From the NCBI RefSeq assembly GCF_001645125.1, contig NZ_LXKA01000265.1, positions 1 to 64,000 on the forward strand: DNA of 64,000 nucleotides. Reading direction: 5' to 3'. This document shows, piece after piece, positions 1 to 8,940 of this stretch. The position numbers and the translations under genes are program-made. This stretch comes from Paraburkholderia ginsengiterrae (lineage in GTDB: Bacteria > Pseudomonadota > Gammaproteobacteria > Burkholderiales > Burkholderiaceae). Every line of letters starts with the position of its first letter. Position 1 is the stretch's first letter. The notes beneath the pieces are model-generated. The model was not told the DNA's origin and searched no databases. It saw only the letters and a program-made list of their open reading frames with translations.

Positions 1-104
1 GGTGCCGCCCCGCACAGGGGCAACGCTAATAGACCACCGTGAACTCAAGGAAAGGCCAACACCATAAGAGCACAACCAAAAGCGCCGCGCAGGCAAATAA
101 AACC
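1..104. other. Window edge, no gene seen
   Basis: This stretch lies downstream of the cheV-like gene. It is rich in A and C on the + strand, continuing the bias seen in the 3' part of that gene. I see no coding frame, hairpin or RNA gene that I can support. Confidence 0.5.
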
Positions 105-1061
105 TCACCCGCCTAATGCCTCCCGAATAGCCCCCGCCAACTCAGCAGCAGCAAACTTAGCCACATACCCATTCGCCCCGGCATTCTTCACATGGGCCTC
201 ATTCGCCGCCCCAGTCAGAGAAGAATGAATAATGACAGGCACATCCCGCATCCGATCATCGGCCTTAATCTGGCGAGTGAGCATAAACCCATCCATCTCC
301 GGCATCTCAAGATCGGTCAAAACCAGCGCAATCCGATCCTTCACCCGCGTCCCATTAGCCTGCGCTTCACGCGCAACCGTCTGCATGGTCTGCCAGGCCT
401 CTTCCCCGGTCTTGACCATAATGTAATCCGCGCCAATCGCACTCAAAGCCTGTTCAATCAGCTTGCGAGCAAACCCGGAATCATCAGCAGCAAGAATCTT
501 CGCACCCGGCCGAATCCCCAACGCATCGCCCACGGAAGCAGGATCGACACTCGGATGTTGCGACGGAAACACATCGCGCAATACCTGCTCCACGTCAATC
601 ACCTGAGCAAGCCGCGAATCACCTGTATTGCCGTCGATGCGCGCAATGCTGGTCACCAGATTGCCGCCGGCGGCTCCCTCGGCGGACAACACCTGGTTCC
701 ACTCCAGCCGCACGATGTCGTCCACTTCCTCAACGGCAAACGCCTGCGTCGATCGCGCGAATTCCGTCACCAGCAAAATGTTCAGGCCGCGTGTCGGCTC
801 GCAGCCCATCAGCCGGGGTAAATCAATCACGGGAATGATCTGGCCGCGAATGTCCACCGCGCCCATCACGAATGGCGACGAGCCGGCAATCGGCGTGACG
901 GCGGGCATCGTGGAGATTTCACGAACCTTGAATACGTTGATGCCGTAAAGCTCGTGTGCATCGCCGCCAGGCACGGAACCAAGCCGGTACAACAGCAACT
1001 CGAATTTGTTGGAACTCGTCAGGTTGCTGCGTTCATCGTTCGCGCGATGATCTACTGCCAT
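105..1061 (-). CDS. cheV: CheV-type chemotaxis protein (CheW domain plus receiver)
   Basis: This 318-residue protein couples chemoreceptors to the CheA kinase and carries its own phospho-receiver. Residues about 18-170 form a CheW-like domain. Residues about 187-318 form a receiver with acidic residues D193 and D194, the likely phospho-acceptor D250 in a TDLEMPEMDG motif, and the conserved lysine at about K302. The order CheW then receiver is that of CheV, and the length is normal for the family. The start is preceded by a GGAGAG ribosome binding site. It stands alone, with no other chemotaxis gene in the window. The last third of the gene is rich in G and T on its coding strand. Confidence 0.93.
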   Translation of the reverse strand: MAVDHRANDERSNLTSSNKFELLLYRLGSVPGGDAHELYGINVFKVREISTMPAVTPIAGSSPFVMGAVDIRGQIIPVIDLPRLMGCEPTRGLNILLVTEFARSTQAFAVEEVDDIVRLEWNQVLSAEGAAGGNLVTSIARIDGNTGDSRLAQVIDVEQVLRDVFPSQHPSVDPASVGDALGIRPGAKILAADDSGFARKLIEQALSAIGADYIMVKTGEEAWQTMQTVAREAQANGTRVKDRIALVLTDLEMPEMDGFMLTRQIKADDRMRDVPVIIHSSLTGAANEAHVKNAGANGYVAKFAAAELAGAIREALGG

Positions 1062-1484
1062 CGAATCTCTCCAGGATTGCGCTGTGTGTGATGCGCCATG
1101 CCATCGTTAAGTTCGACCCTGGCGCGTGTCCTTCCTTTCTGTTATCGGCGCGGCGCGTGGAAAGTTCAGCTATCCCGCATCGTTTTACTCGCATGCTCCG
1201 CATAACACGCTGGCGCATTCGACGGCGCGAAGTCGGACATCACGCTAGAAGCCCAATACAGGTCCGGCAAGACATTCATATGAAGGTTACCTAAGGTTAC
1301 AGAAGCGACAGCGTCGTATCACATAGCGAGCAGAGTGCCTCCTAGAATGCACTGCAACAAAAGCGTGGCGCCATGAGCGGCTCGCAAGCTGACTGCAAGG
1401 TGTGACCGCAGTCAGCGCAAAGCCTCGTCGTATCCAAAGCGCACACGCATCGCTGTCGTTTCGCTTCCACCTCAAGGAGAACGT
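1062..1484. other. Divergent intergenic region
   Basis: About 420 nt separate the cheV-like gene (leftward) from the DUF4142 gene (rightward), so promoters for both should lie here. I could not single out a convincing -35/-10 pair or operator. Short frames on both strands have no recognisable product. Confidence 0.4.
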
Positions 1485-2051
1485 ATGATTCGCTTGCCTC
1501 TCGCCACCCTCACCAGCGCCTGCATGGCCAGCCTTCTCGTCGTCGCCACGGCGGCCAGCGCCCAGACCGCACCGGCAGCACCCGCCGCGGCGGATGCCGG
1601 CCGTCTGCATGCCGCCGACCAGGCATTTATCGCCGATGGCACCAAGGCTGTTGCGACGCAGCGCGATGCCGCACGCATCGCGACGTCGCGCTCGACCGAT
1701 CGCGACGTGAAGGCCTTCGCCGAGCGTGTGTCGAACGACAACGCGAAAATCACCGATGCACTTCGCGCAGCCAGCCCGCGCGGCGTCGACGTGCCGAAGA
1801 ACGATCCCGACACAGCCGTGCTCGCGAGCATCAACAACCTGCGCGGCGCGGATTTCGACAAGGCCTATATCGAACAGGTCGCACTCGCGGGCGAGCAGAA
1901 AGCGCTCTCGGCATTCCAGGCGGAAATCGCTTCGGGCCGCGACGAGCAGTTGAAGGATGTCGCGAAGAAAGCGCTGCCGACCATTCAGGAGCACTACGCC
2001 ATGGCGCAAGAACTCGCCAAGCGTAAGCATCTGCCGACCGGCGCACAGTAA
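1485..2051 (+). CDS. Exported DUF4142 family protein
   Basis: This 188-residue protein has a signal peptide of about 26 residues, with a hydrophobic core and an ASA cleavage site. The mature part is mostly helical and matches the DUF4142 type, a ferritin-like helical bundle found in many periplasmic proteins of unknown role. Charged helices with a repeating AFAERVSNDNAK-like pattern are visible at about residues 65-95 and 120-180. A clear AAGGAGA ribosome binding site precedes the ATG. It appears to be monocistronic, with a hairpin just downstream. Members are often linked to stress or envelope responses, but no function can be read from this sequence. Confidence 0.85.
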   Translation: MIRLPLATLTSACMASLLVVATAASAQTAPAAPAAADAGRLHAADQAFIADGTKAVATQRDAARIATSRSTDRDVKAFAERVSNDNAKITDALRAASPRGVDVPKNDPDTAVLASINNLRGADFDKAYIEQVALAGEQKALSAFQAEIASGRDEQLKDVAKKALPTIQEHYAMAQELAKRKHLPTGAQ

Positions 2052-2060
2052 GGTGTTTTG

Positions 2061-2088
2061 CGCGCGTCACGCTGCGGCGTGACGCGCG
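2061..2088 (+). terminator. Hairpin after DUF4142 gene
   Basis: A perfect 12-bp inverted repeat (CGCGCGTCACGC and its complement) with a 4-nt loop starts 10 nt after the stop codon. There is no T tract after it, so it may act as a weak or factor-assisted terminator, or only protect the 3' end. Confidence 0.5.
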
Positions 2089-2248
2089 GCAGTTGGAATG
2101 CATTGTTTTCGGCGATAATCGGCTTCGCTCTTTCGAACCCGCTGCGCGAATAATCTCGCGCGATGCAAGGTGAACGAAACCGCTTGCATCACACGCACGC
2201 CTCGAAAGCTCTCACGATTTTCACGCGCATTCCGTCAAAGTGCTCCGC

Positions 2249-3985
2249 ATGAGCAAAGCTGCCAATCTGCCGCAACAGTTGGATCACATGCTTCGGCAAG
2301 CCGTCGCGCTTCAGCAGAACGGCGCATTCACCGAGGCCGAAGAACTCTATCGCGAGATTCTCGAACTCAGGCCTCGCCACTTCGATGCACTGCAATTGCT
2401 GGGTGCGCTGGCGCTGCAGGCGGGCCGTCTGCAAGAAGGCGTCGAGTTGTTGAGCAAGGCCCTCGCTATCAACGCGAAACAGGCGCCCATTCATTCGAAT
2501 CTGGCCTACGCGTTGAATGCGCTGCAGCGTTTCGACGAAGCCCTCGCCAGTGCCGATCGCGCGCTGGCCTTGCAGTCTGGATTCCCCGACGCACTGAACA
2601 ATCGTGGCAACGCCCTGGCGGGTTTGAGCCGGCCGCTCGATGCACTCGGCAGTTTCGATCGCGCTATCGCGCTGATGCCCGATTTCGCCTCGGCCTGGAA
2701 CAAGCGCGCGTGCGTGCTGCGCGACCTGGGCCGTCCCGCCGACGCGCTCGCAAGCTGCGATCACGCGCTGGCACTCCAACCGAATTACCCTGACGCGTGG
2801 AGCAATCGCGGCAATGCGCTCAGCGATCTGAACCGGCCGGACGACGCCGAGCGCAGCTACCGTCGCGCGCTCGAACTGGCTCCTGCGTTCGCCGATGCCT
2901 GGAACAATCTCGGCCTCACGCAGATCGACCTCAACCAGCACGCGCAGGCGCTGTCGAGTTACGAGCGCGCGCTGGCCGTGAACCCCACGGCAGCGGAAAC
3001 GCATTGGAATGAGTCGCTGTGCCTGCTGCAAATGGGGCAGCTCGAAGCCGGTTGGCGGAAATACGAATGGCGCTGGGAACGCAGCCGCATCAAGTCAGGC
3101 CGTCGCAATTTTGCCGAGCCGCTCTGGCGGGGCGATTTTTCAATCGAAGGCAAGACGATCCTGCTGCATGCGGAGCAGGGTCTGGGCGACACGCTGCAGT
3201 TTTGCCGCTATGCCGCGCTCGTGTCGACGCTCGGCGCGAAGGTCGTGCTTGAGGTGCCGTCCGAGTTGATGCGGCTCACGGCCACGCTCGAAGGCGTGGA
3301 CCAGTTGATCGAAGCCGGCCAGCCGCTGCCGCCGTTCGATTGCCACTGTCCGCTGCTGAGTCTGCCGCTCGCATTCAAGACGCGTCTCGATACCATTCCA
3401 TCGGCTACGCCCTATCTATTCGCCGATGCCGAAGCGGCTCATCGATGGCACGAGCGGATTCACGCGCAAGCGGACGGCCAGCTGAAAGTCGGCCTCGTGT
3501 GGGCGGGCGGCAACCGTCCGCACGTCGCGGAGCTGCGCAAGAACGACGCGCGCCGTTCGATGACCTTTGAACGGTTCGCGCCGCTGCTCGACGTGCCGGA
3601 CGTGCAGTTCTTCAGCCTGCAAAAAGGACCGGCGGCGCAACAGCTGGCGGACAGCGAGTGGCGCGCTCGTGTGATCGACTACACGGAAGAGCTCGGCGAC
3701 TTCGCCGATACCGCGGCCCTGGTGGTCAACCTCGATCTGGTGATTTCAGTCGACACGTCCACTGCGCATCTGGCCGGCGCGCTCGACAAGCCCGTGTGGA
3801 TTCTGAACCGCTTCGACACCTGCTGGCGCTGGTTGCTGGAGCGCACCGATACGCCTTGGTATCCGTGCGCGAGGTTGTTCCGGCAGCCGGCGCTGGGCGA
3901 CTGGGACAGCGTGATGCAAGCCGCGCGCGGCGCGCTGGACGCGTTGAGCGGCGCGGTCAGCGCCACGCATTTCCACGGCGATTAA
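2249..3985 (+). CDS. TPR repeat protein with C-terminal GT9-like glycosyltransferase domain
   Basis: This protein of about 578 residues starts at ATG 2249; an upstream in-frame GTG at 2240 is less likely. Residues about 10-265 are a run of 34-residue tetratricopeptide repeats with the usual A-x-N-x-G-x-A-L and D-A-L-x-S-x-x-x-A-L patterns. Residues about 285-575 resemble the ADP-heptose:LPS heptosyltransferase fold (GT9). They carry an EQGLGDTLQF motif near the start and the DTSTAHLAGALDKPVWIL motif near the end, which is typical of GT9 donor binding. Proteins of this build are often annotated as TPR or O-linked GlcNAc transferase-like, but the acceptor and donor sugar cannot be told. A second protein of the same architecture is at 59912-61738. 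Confidence 0.85.
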   Translation: MSKAANLPQQLDHMLRQAVALQQNGAFTEAEELYREILELRPRHFDALQLLGALALQAGRLQEGVELLSKALAINAKQAPIHSNLAYALNALQRFDEALASADRALALQSGFPDALNNRGNALAGLSRPLDALGSFDRAIALMPDFASAWNKRACVLRDLGRPADALASCDHALALQPNYPDAWSNRGNALSDLNRPDDAERSYRRALELAPAFADAWNNLGLTQIDLNQHAQALSSYERALAVNPTAAETHWNESLCLLQMGQLEAGWRKYEWRWERSRIKSGRRNFAEPLWRGDFSIEGKTILLHAEQGLGDTLQFCRYAALVSTLGAKVVLEVPSELMRLTATLEGVDQLIEAGQPLPPFDCHCPLLSLPLAFKTRLDTIPSATPYLFADAEAAHRWHERIHAQADGQLKVGLVWAGGNRPHVAELRKNDARRSMTFERFAPLLDVPDVQFFSLQKGPAAQQLADSEWRARVIDYTEELGDFADTAALVVNLDLVISVDTSTAHLAGALDKPVWILNRFDTCWRWLLERTDTPWYPCARLFRQPALGDWDSVMQAARGALDALSGAVSATHFHGD

Positions 3986-4025
3986 ACCGCGCGATGCCTG
4001 ATGCGCCCGGCGCGGCACAGCGTCA

Positions 4026-4769
4026 TCAAGCAATGCCGCCGTTGGCCCGCAGAATCTGACCATTGACCCAGCCCGCATCCGGACCGGCAAGGAACGCGAC
4101 CACCGAGGCGATATCGTCCGGCTGGCCGAGGCGTTGCAGCGGCGGCATTTTCGCAAAGGTCTCAATCTGTTCTTCGGTCTTGCCGTCGAAGAACAGCGCG
4201 GTCGCGATCGGCCCCGGCGCCACTGCATTGACGGTGATGTTGCGGCCGCGCAATTCCTTCGCGAACACCTGGGTGAATGCTTCGACAGCCGCTTTGGTCG
4301 CGCTATAGATCGCATAGCCCGGCAGCTTCAACGCCAGCACCGTGCTCGAAAAATTGACGATGCGCCCGCCGTTGTTCAGGCGCGCGGCGGCCTCGCGCAA
4401 GGTGTTGAAGGTGCCGCGCACGTTGATGTCGAAGGTCTGGTCGTACAGCGCGTCGCTCGTGTCGGCGAGCGGCATCGTCTTGAGCACGCCGGCGTTGTTG
4501 ACCAGCACGTCCACCTTGCCGAGTTGCTGTTCGACGGTCTCGAACATGCGGCGCACGTCGCCGGCATTCGACACGTCGGCCTTCACCGCAAGGGCGCGGC
4601 CGCCGGCCGACGTGATTTCCGCGGCGAGCGCGTCGGCTTCGGCGGAACTCGACGCATAGTTGATCGCGACGGCGAAGCCTTCCTTCGCGAGACGGCGCGC
4701 AACTGCCGCGTCGATGCCGCGCGATGCGCCTGTGACGATAGCGATTTGAGCGTTTCCGTTGGTGTTCAT
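4026..4769 (-). CDS. SDR family oxidoreductase
   Basis: This 247-residue short-chain dehydrogenase/reductase starts at ATG 4769; a longer frame runs to 4826 but would overlap the divergent promoter. A Rossmann fold begins at residue 9. The NNAG motif, the catalytic serine in the NFSSTV strand and the YSATK motif (YxxxK) are all present, so the catalytic core is intact. The glycine-rich loop reads TGASRGID, so Asp20 stands where the third glycine normally is. The DVSN stretch and the R17 region suggest NADP(H) use. The gene is divergent from a LysR regulator at 4927, the usual sign that the regulator controls it. The substrate is unknown. Confidence 0.9.
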   Translation of the reverse strand: MNTNGNAQIAIVTGASRGIDAAVARRLAKEGFAVAINYASSSAEADALAAEITSAGGRALAVKADVSNAGDVRRMFETVEQQLGKVDVLVNNAGVLKTMPLADTSDALYDQTFDINVRGTFNTLREAAARLNNGGRIVNFSSTVLALKLPGYAIYSATKAAVEAFTQVFAKELRGRNITVNAVAPGPIATALFFDGKTEEQIETFAKMPPLQRLGQPDDIASVVAFLAGPDAGWVNGQILRANGGIA

Positions 4770-4829
4770 GATTCGTTTCCTTGAATGCGGTGAGTGGGTG
4801 AGACGAATCATCGGCGCTTTCCGCATTGA

Positions 4830-4856
4830 GATAATCAGCCGGAATTGGTTATTATC
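4830..4856. promoter_or_regulatory. Inverted repeat in SDR/LysR divergent region
   Basis: GATAAT at 4830-4835 pairs with ATTATC at 4851-4856 in an AT-rich patch between the divergent SDR and LysR genes. The position and the partial dyad fit a LysR-type operator. This is inference from position and symmetry only. Confidence 0.4.
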
Positions 4857-4926
4857 ATTCCATTTGCTTTAATAATTGCCGTGACGTCCACAGCGGCCGC
4901 CGCGGCAACGGAACAAGGCACCGAAC

Positions 4927-5835
4927 ATGGATCGTTTCGAGGAAATGCGGGTTTTCGTGCGGATCGCCGAGCGGCAAAGCTTCACGCGTGCTTCGGACGA
5001 TCTGCAGATTCCGCGCGCCACCGTCACCAATCTGATGAAGCGCATGGAGCAGCGCCTCGGCGCGCGGCTGCTGGAGCGCACCACGCGCACGGTGCGCCTC
5101 ACGCACGACGGCGAGGCGTATTACCGCCGCTGCGTGCGGTTGCTTGCCGACATGGAAGAAGCGGAGGGTTCGTTTTCGAACCTCGCGCCGAAGGGGCTGC
5201 TGCGGTTGAATCTGCAAGGCACGCTGGCGCGCTACTTCGTCGTGCCCGCGCTGCCGGCGTTTCTTGCGCGCTTTCCGGAGATCGAGTTGACCATCGGCGA
5301 GGATGACCGGTTCGTCGATCTGGTGCGCGAGGGGATCGATTGCGTGTTGCGGACGGGGTACCTGCAGGATTCGTCGATGGTCGGGCGGCGCGTCGCCAAC
5401 TTGCCGCAGGTCACGGTGGCGAGTCCGGCGTATCTGGCGGCCTACGGCGAGCCCGCTGATCCGTCGGCGCTGTCCACGCACCGGGCAGTCAACTATGTGT
5501 CGAGCGCGACCGGCAAGGCCATGCCGCTCGAGTTCAGCGTCGGCGGTAAGGTCACGGCCATGGTGCTGCCGTCGGCGGTCTCGGTGACTGGCGCCGAGCT
5601 CTATACCGGCTCGGCGGTCGCCGGGCTCGGCATCGTGCAGGTGCCGCACTACCGGGTCGCGGAGGATCTGGCGGCGGGGCGGCTCAAACGCATTCTCGCG
5701 GACTTTCCGCCGCCGCCCATGCCTGTGTCGGTGCTGTATCCGCAGAACCGGCAGTTGTCGTCGCGCGTGCGCGTGTTTGCGCAGTGGCTGCGCGAACTAT
5801 TCGAAGCGGCCGTGCCACCGGGTGGCGAGCCGTGA
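4927..5835 (+). CDS. LysR family transcriptional regulator
   Basis: This 302-residue regulator has an N-terminal winged helix-turn-helix (about residues 1-60, with the SFTRASDDLQIPRATVTNLM recognition region) followed by a substrate-binding domain of the periplasmic-binding type (about 90-295). The sequence resembles the CrgA/DmlR-like LysR group, whose members commonly sit opposite an SDR gene as here. It probably controls the divergent oxidoreductase at 4026-4769 and itself. Its effector cannot be predicted. Confidence 0.92.
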   Translation: MDRFEEMRVFVRIAERQSFTRASDDLQIPRATVTNLMKRMEQRLGARLLERTTRTVRLTHDGEAYYRRCVRLLADMEEAEGSFSNLAPKGLLRLNLQGTLARYFVVPALPAFLARFPEIELTIGEDDRFVDLVREGIDCVLRTGYLQDSSMVGRRVANLPQVTVASPAYLAAYGEPADPSALSTHRAVNYVSSATGKAMPLEFSVGGKVTAMVLPSAVSVTGAELYTGSAVAGLGIVQVPHYRVAEDLAAGRLKRILADFPPPPMPVSVLYPQNRQLSSRVRVFAQWLRELFEAAVPPGGEP

Positions 5836-5905
5836 CTAACCGGTGGACTAGCACCGGGCGCTTGCCGTAGCATCGTTGCGGCGAACCCGTTCGAAGGAAT
5901 GGAAC

Positions 5906-6829
5906 ATGTTGTCCGAAGAAGAACTGGCCTTGCTCGATGCGATTCGCGAGACCGGCAGCCTGTCGCGCGCGGCGGTGCGGCTCGGCAAGGCGCCGTCCAC
6001 GATCTCGCACGCGGCGCGGCAACTGGAGACGCGTTTCGACGCGTTGCTGTTCGACCGGCGCCGCTACCGGCTGCAACTCACGCCCGCCGGTCAATTGCTG
6101 GCCGACGAAGCGGCGCGCCTCATGCTCGATATGTCGCGCATGACCCAGCGTGTGAAGCAGATCGCGAGCGGTTGGGAGGACCGCCTCTGGGTGGTCACCG
6201 ACGAGGTTCTCGAATTCGAACTGCTAATGCCGGTGGTGCGCGCGTTCGATGCGCTCGATTCCGGCGTCAAGCTGCGCATCACGCACGAAGTCCTGAGCGG
6301 AACATGGGAAGCGCTGCGCGACGGCCGCGCCGATCTGATTGTGGGTGCAACGAATGAGCCGCCGGCGATTCCTGGCCTGCGCTGGTTCGAACTGGGGGTG
6401 ATGGAGTGGGTGTTCGCGGTGTCGCCCCGCCATCCGCTCGCGGCCGTCGAAGGTCCGCTCGGCCGCGAACGGATCCTCGAACATCGCGCGGTGGTGGTGG
6501 CCGATTCATCGCGTACGATGGCGGGCCGCGCTTACGGGGTGATCGGCGGACAGGCGTCGCTTGCCGTCCCCTCCATGCGAGCCAAGATTCTGGCGCAACG
6601 GGACGGCCTCGGCGTGGGCTGGCGGCCGCGCGAGCGGGTGGCGTCGCTATTGAAGCGGGGCGAACTGATCGAGAAGGCAACCGCGGATCCGCGCGAGCCG
6701 AATGTGTTGTACGTTGGATGGCGCGGCGAGCACGAGGGGCGCGCGTTGCAGTGGTGGCTCGAACAGCTGCGGCAACCGCGGCTCGCGAGGCGCCTCGTGC
6801 GCGGGGTGGATATGACGATTGGCAATTGA
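5906..6829 (+). CDS. LysR family transcriptional regulator
   Basis: This regulator has about 307 residues from ATG 5906, which is preceded by a GAAGGAATGG ribosome binding site. The N-terminal helix-turn-helix (residues about 5-62) begins ELALLDAIRETGSLSRAA, and a LysR effector-binding domain covers about 90-290. It ends 11 nt before the SSB-like gene, so the two are probably co-transcribed. The target genes are not obvious from the context. Confidence 0.9.
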   Translation: MLSEEELALLDAIRETGSLSRAAVRLGKAPSTISHAARQLETRFDALLFDRRRYRLQLTPAGQLLADEAARLMLDMSRMTQRVKQIASGWEDRLWVVTDEVLEFELLMPVVRAFDALDSGVKLRITHEVLSGTWEALRDGRADLIVGATNEPPAIPGLRWFELGVMEWVFAVSPRHPLAAVEGPLGRERILEHRAVVVADSSRTMAGRAYGVIGGQASLAVPSMRAKILAQRDGLGVGWRPRERVASLLKRGELIEKATADPREPNVLYVGWRGEHEGRALQWWLEQLRQPRLARRLVRGVDMTIGN

Positions 6830-6840
6830 GGAGCAAGGCG

Positions 6841-7158
6841 ATGATAGAAGGACTGGTGGGCGGGCGGCTGTATGGCGAGGCGCAGATTCGCACGGGACAG
6901 AACGGCAAGCGTTTCGTGACCTGCAAGGTGCGGGCCGTCACGAATGACGGCGATACGATTTTCGTCAACGTGATTGCCTTCGACGACGGCGTGCAGGCCG
7001 CGCTGCTCGCGTTGAGCGACGCGGATAGCGTCGCCTTGAGCGGCACCTTGACACCCAAGGTCTGGACCGACAAGAACGGGCTCGTCAAGCCGGCCATCGA
7101 CATGATTGCCCACAGGCTGCTGACGGCTTACGAGGGGCGCCGCGAAGCCGGCGAATGA
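6841..7158 (+). CDS. SSB-like single-stranded DNA-binding protein
   Basis: This small protein of 105 residues has the OB-fold pattern of single-stranded DNA-binding proteins. A strand-rich GGRLYGEAQIRTGQNGKRFV start leads into a FVNVIAFDD strand and the LSGTLTPKVWTDKNG hairpin. It is much shorter than housekeeping SSB and lacks the acidic C-terminal tail that recruits partner proteins, so it is probably an accessory paralogue. An ATG follows a GAGGAGCAAGGCG stretch that overlaps the end of the preceding LysR gene. It could also be compared with PriB, but the fit to the SSB domain is better. Confidence 0.8.
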   Translation: MIEGLVGGRLYGEAQIRTGQNGKRFVTCKVRAVTNDGDTIFVNVIAFDDGVQAALLALSDADSVALSGTLTPKVWTDKNGLVKPAIDMIAHRLLTAYEGRREAGE

Positions 7159-7318
7159 GCCTGGACCTCACGGGTGGCCGTGCCGCCGCCCCACGAGCGA
7201 ACGTAATGAAATGCGGCTTCGTGGTTAACCCCACGTCATAGTCGGCCGACATAGTGTCATCCTCAGTCGCACAAAGGCCGCCACCAAGGCGGCCAGTAAA
7301 AATGACGGGGAAGTCATC

Positions 7319-8788
7319 ATGAACCGCTATCGTTCGCTCGGCGTAGTAACCGGCGCGGCCCAGCTCGCCAGCGCCGATGTCCTGAGCCGGATAACCGGCG
7401 CGGCACGGCCATTCGATCTCGTTCTGGAGCCACGGTCCTGGCAAGGGCCGGCCTCGCAGAGCGCGGCGAACGCCCAGTTCAAGATTCATGTGTTCGACAC
7501 CATGCGCGCTTTCGAAAAACGCGGTGTCGACGCAATCGTTTTGCCGTGTTTTCTTAGCCACACTTTTATCGACGAGCTTTCGGCGAATGTCGCCGTGCCG
7601 GTTGCCAACATCATGACGGCGCTGCTGGCGCATGTGCGGCAGGCGTTTCCGCTGGTGCGCCGGGTCGGTGTGCTGACGTCGGACGCGATTCGCCACAACG
7701 GCCTCTTCGAGCGTTACTTCGACGCCGCGCGGTTCGACGTGCTGCATCCGCGTCAAGACGCGGGTGTGGACTGCGTGACGAGCGCCGTCTATAGCGACGA
7801 AGGTATCAAGGGCGGCCGTCTCCATGGCCGCCCGGTCGAGTTGCTGCGCGCGGCGTGCGCGGACCTCGTCGCGCAAGGCGCCGAGATCATCCTGCCCGGA
7901 CTCGCCGAAATCGCGCTGGTCACGCGCGCGCTCGGCAAGCTCGAGGTGCCGCTTGTCAACGCCAACCTGGTCTATGCGCGCTATGTCGCGGCAGCTCAAT
8001 ATGCGCAGCCGGAGCGGCGTTTCAAGGTCGGCGTGCTGGGCGGCGTGGGCCCGGCGGCGACCGTCGATTTCATGGCCAAGCTGGTGCGCAACACGCCGGC
8101 CGTGTGCGATCAGGACCATCTCAAGATCATGGTCGAGCAGAACCCGCAGATCCCGGACCGCACCGCCGCGCTGCTCGGCAACGGCGACGACCCGACGCTT
8201 GCGCTGTATGCCGCTTGCAGGACGCTCGAAGAGGGTGGGGCGGATCTGATCGCGATGCCGTGCAATACGGCGCATGCGTTCGTCGATCGGATCCAGCCTT
8301 CGCTGGGGATACCGATCGTCAATATGCTGACCTGTACCGCGGATTATCTGCTGAAGACCTTTGCGGGCTTGCGTGAAGTCGGTGTGCTGGCGACCTCGGG
8401 CACGTTGGCGAGCGGTGTCTACGAGCAGGCGCTCGAGGCACGCGGTTTCGTGCAGGTCGCGCCGGATGAGCCGGCTCAGGCGCGGCTCATGAATGCGATC
8501 TATGGGCCGAAGGGCGCCAAGGCGGGATTCACCACGGGTGAATGTTGCGACGACCTGGCCGCGGCGATCGACGATCTGGTGGCGCAAGGCGTGCGGGTGA
8601 TCGTGCTGGGGTGCACCGAGTTGCCGCTGCTGCTGCGCGATGCGACGCTGGCGCGCGCGGGCGGGCTGGTGGTGCGGCTTGTCGATCCGACCGAGGTGCT
8701 GGCGCGAAGGTGCGTGGCGTACGCGCTCGGCGACAGTGGCGGGCTGCCGGTGGGACGGAGTGTTAAGGTGGAGCGTGCGTATGGGTGA
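7319..8788 (+). CDS. Two-domain aspartate/glutamate racemase family protein
   Basis: This 489-residue protein is a fusion of two Asp/Glu racemase-type domains, where a typical family member has about 230-250 residues. Domain 1 (about 5-230) keeps the first catalytic cysteine position (C77 in VLPCFLSHTF), but the second is replaced by Gly194 (ILPGLAEIAL). Domain 2 (about 235-470) keeps both, C315 in MPCNTAHAF and C432 in LGCTELPLL. A GVLGGVGPAATVDF motif opens domain 2, as in aspartate racemase. Racemisation uses the two cysteines as a proton donor/acceptor pair, so only domain 2 is expected to be active in this way. The substrate is not known, and a hydantoin racemase or maleate isomerase-like role cannot be excluded. 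Confidence 0.88.
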   Translation: MNRYRSLGVVTGAAQLASADVLSRITGAARPFDLVLEPRSWQGPASQSAANAQFKIHVFDTMRAFEKRGVDAIVLPCFLSHTFIDELSANVAVPVANIMTALLAHVRQAFPLVRRVGVLTSDAIRHNGLFERYFDAARFDVLHPRQDAGVDCVTSAVYSDEGIKGGRLHGRPVELLRAACADLVAQGAEIILPGLAEIALVTRALGKLEVPLVNANLVYARYVAAAQYAQPERRFKVGVLGGVGPAATVDFMAKLVRNTPAVCDQDHLKIMVEQNPQIPDRTAALLGNGDDPTLALYAACRTLEEGGADLIAMPCNTAHAFVDRIQPSLGIPIVNMLTCTADYLLKTFAGLREVGVLATSGTLASGVYEQALEARGFVQVAPDEPAQARLMNAIYGPKGAKAGFTTGECCDDLAAAIDDLVAQGVRVIVLGCTELPLLLRDATLARAGGLVVRLVDPTEVLARRCVAYALGDSGGLPVGRSVKVERAYG

Positions 8789-8940
8789 GGGTGGGGCGCG
8801 CCGTGTAATCCTTATGAGAGACCCTTAAGGTTCGCCAAACCACGGTGGCTTCGCGAATATCTCTGCAAGCCACTCGACTAGCACTCGTGTTTTTGCAGGT
8901 TCATGTTTGGGCGCAGATGAACTGAGGGTCAAGCAGCTAC

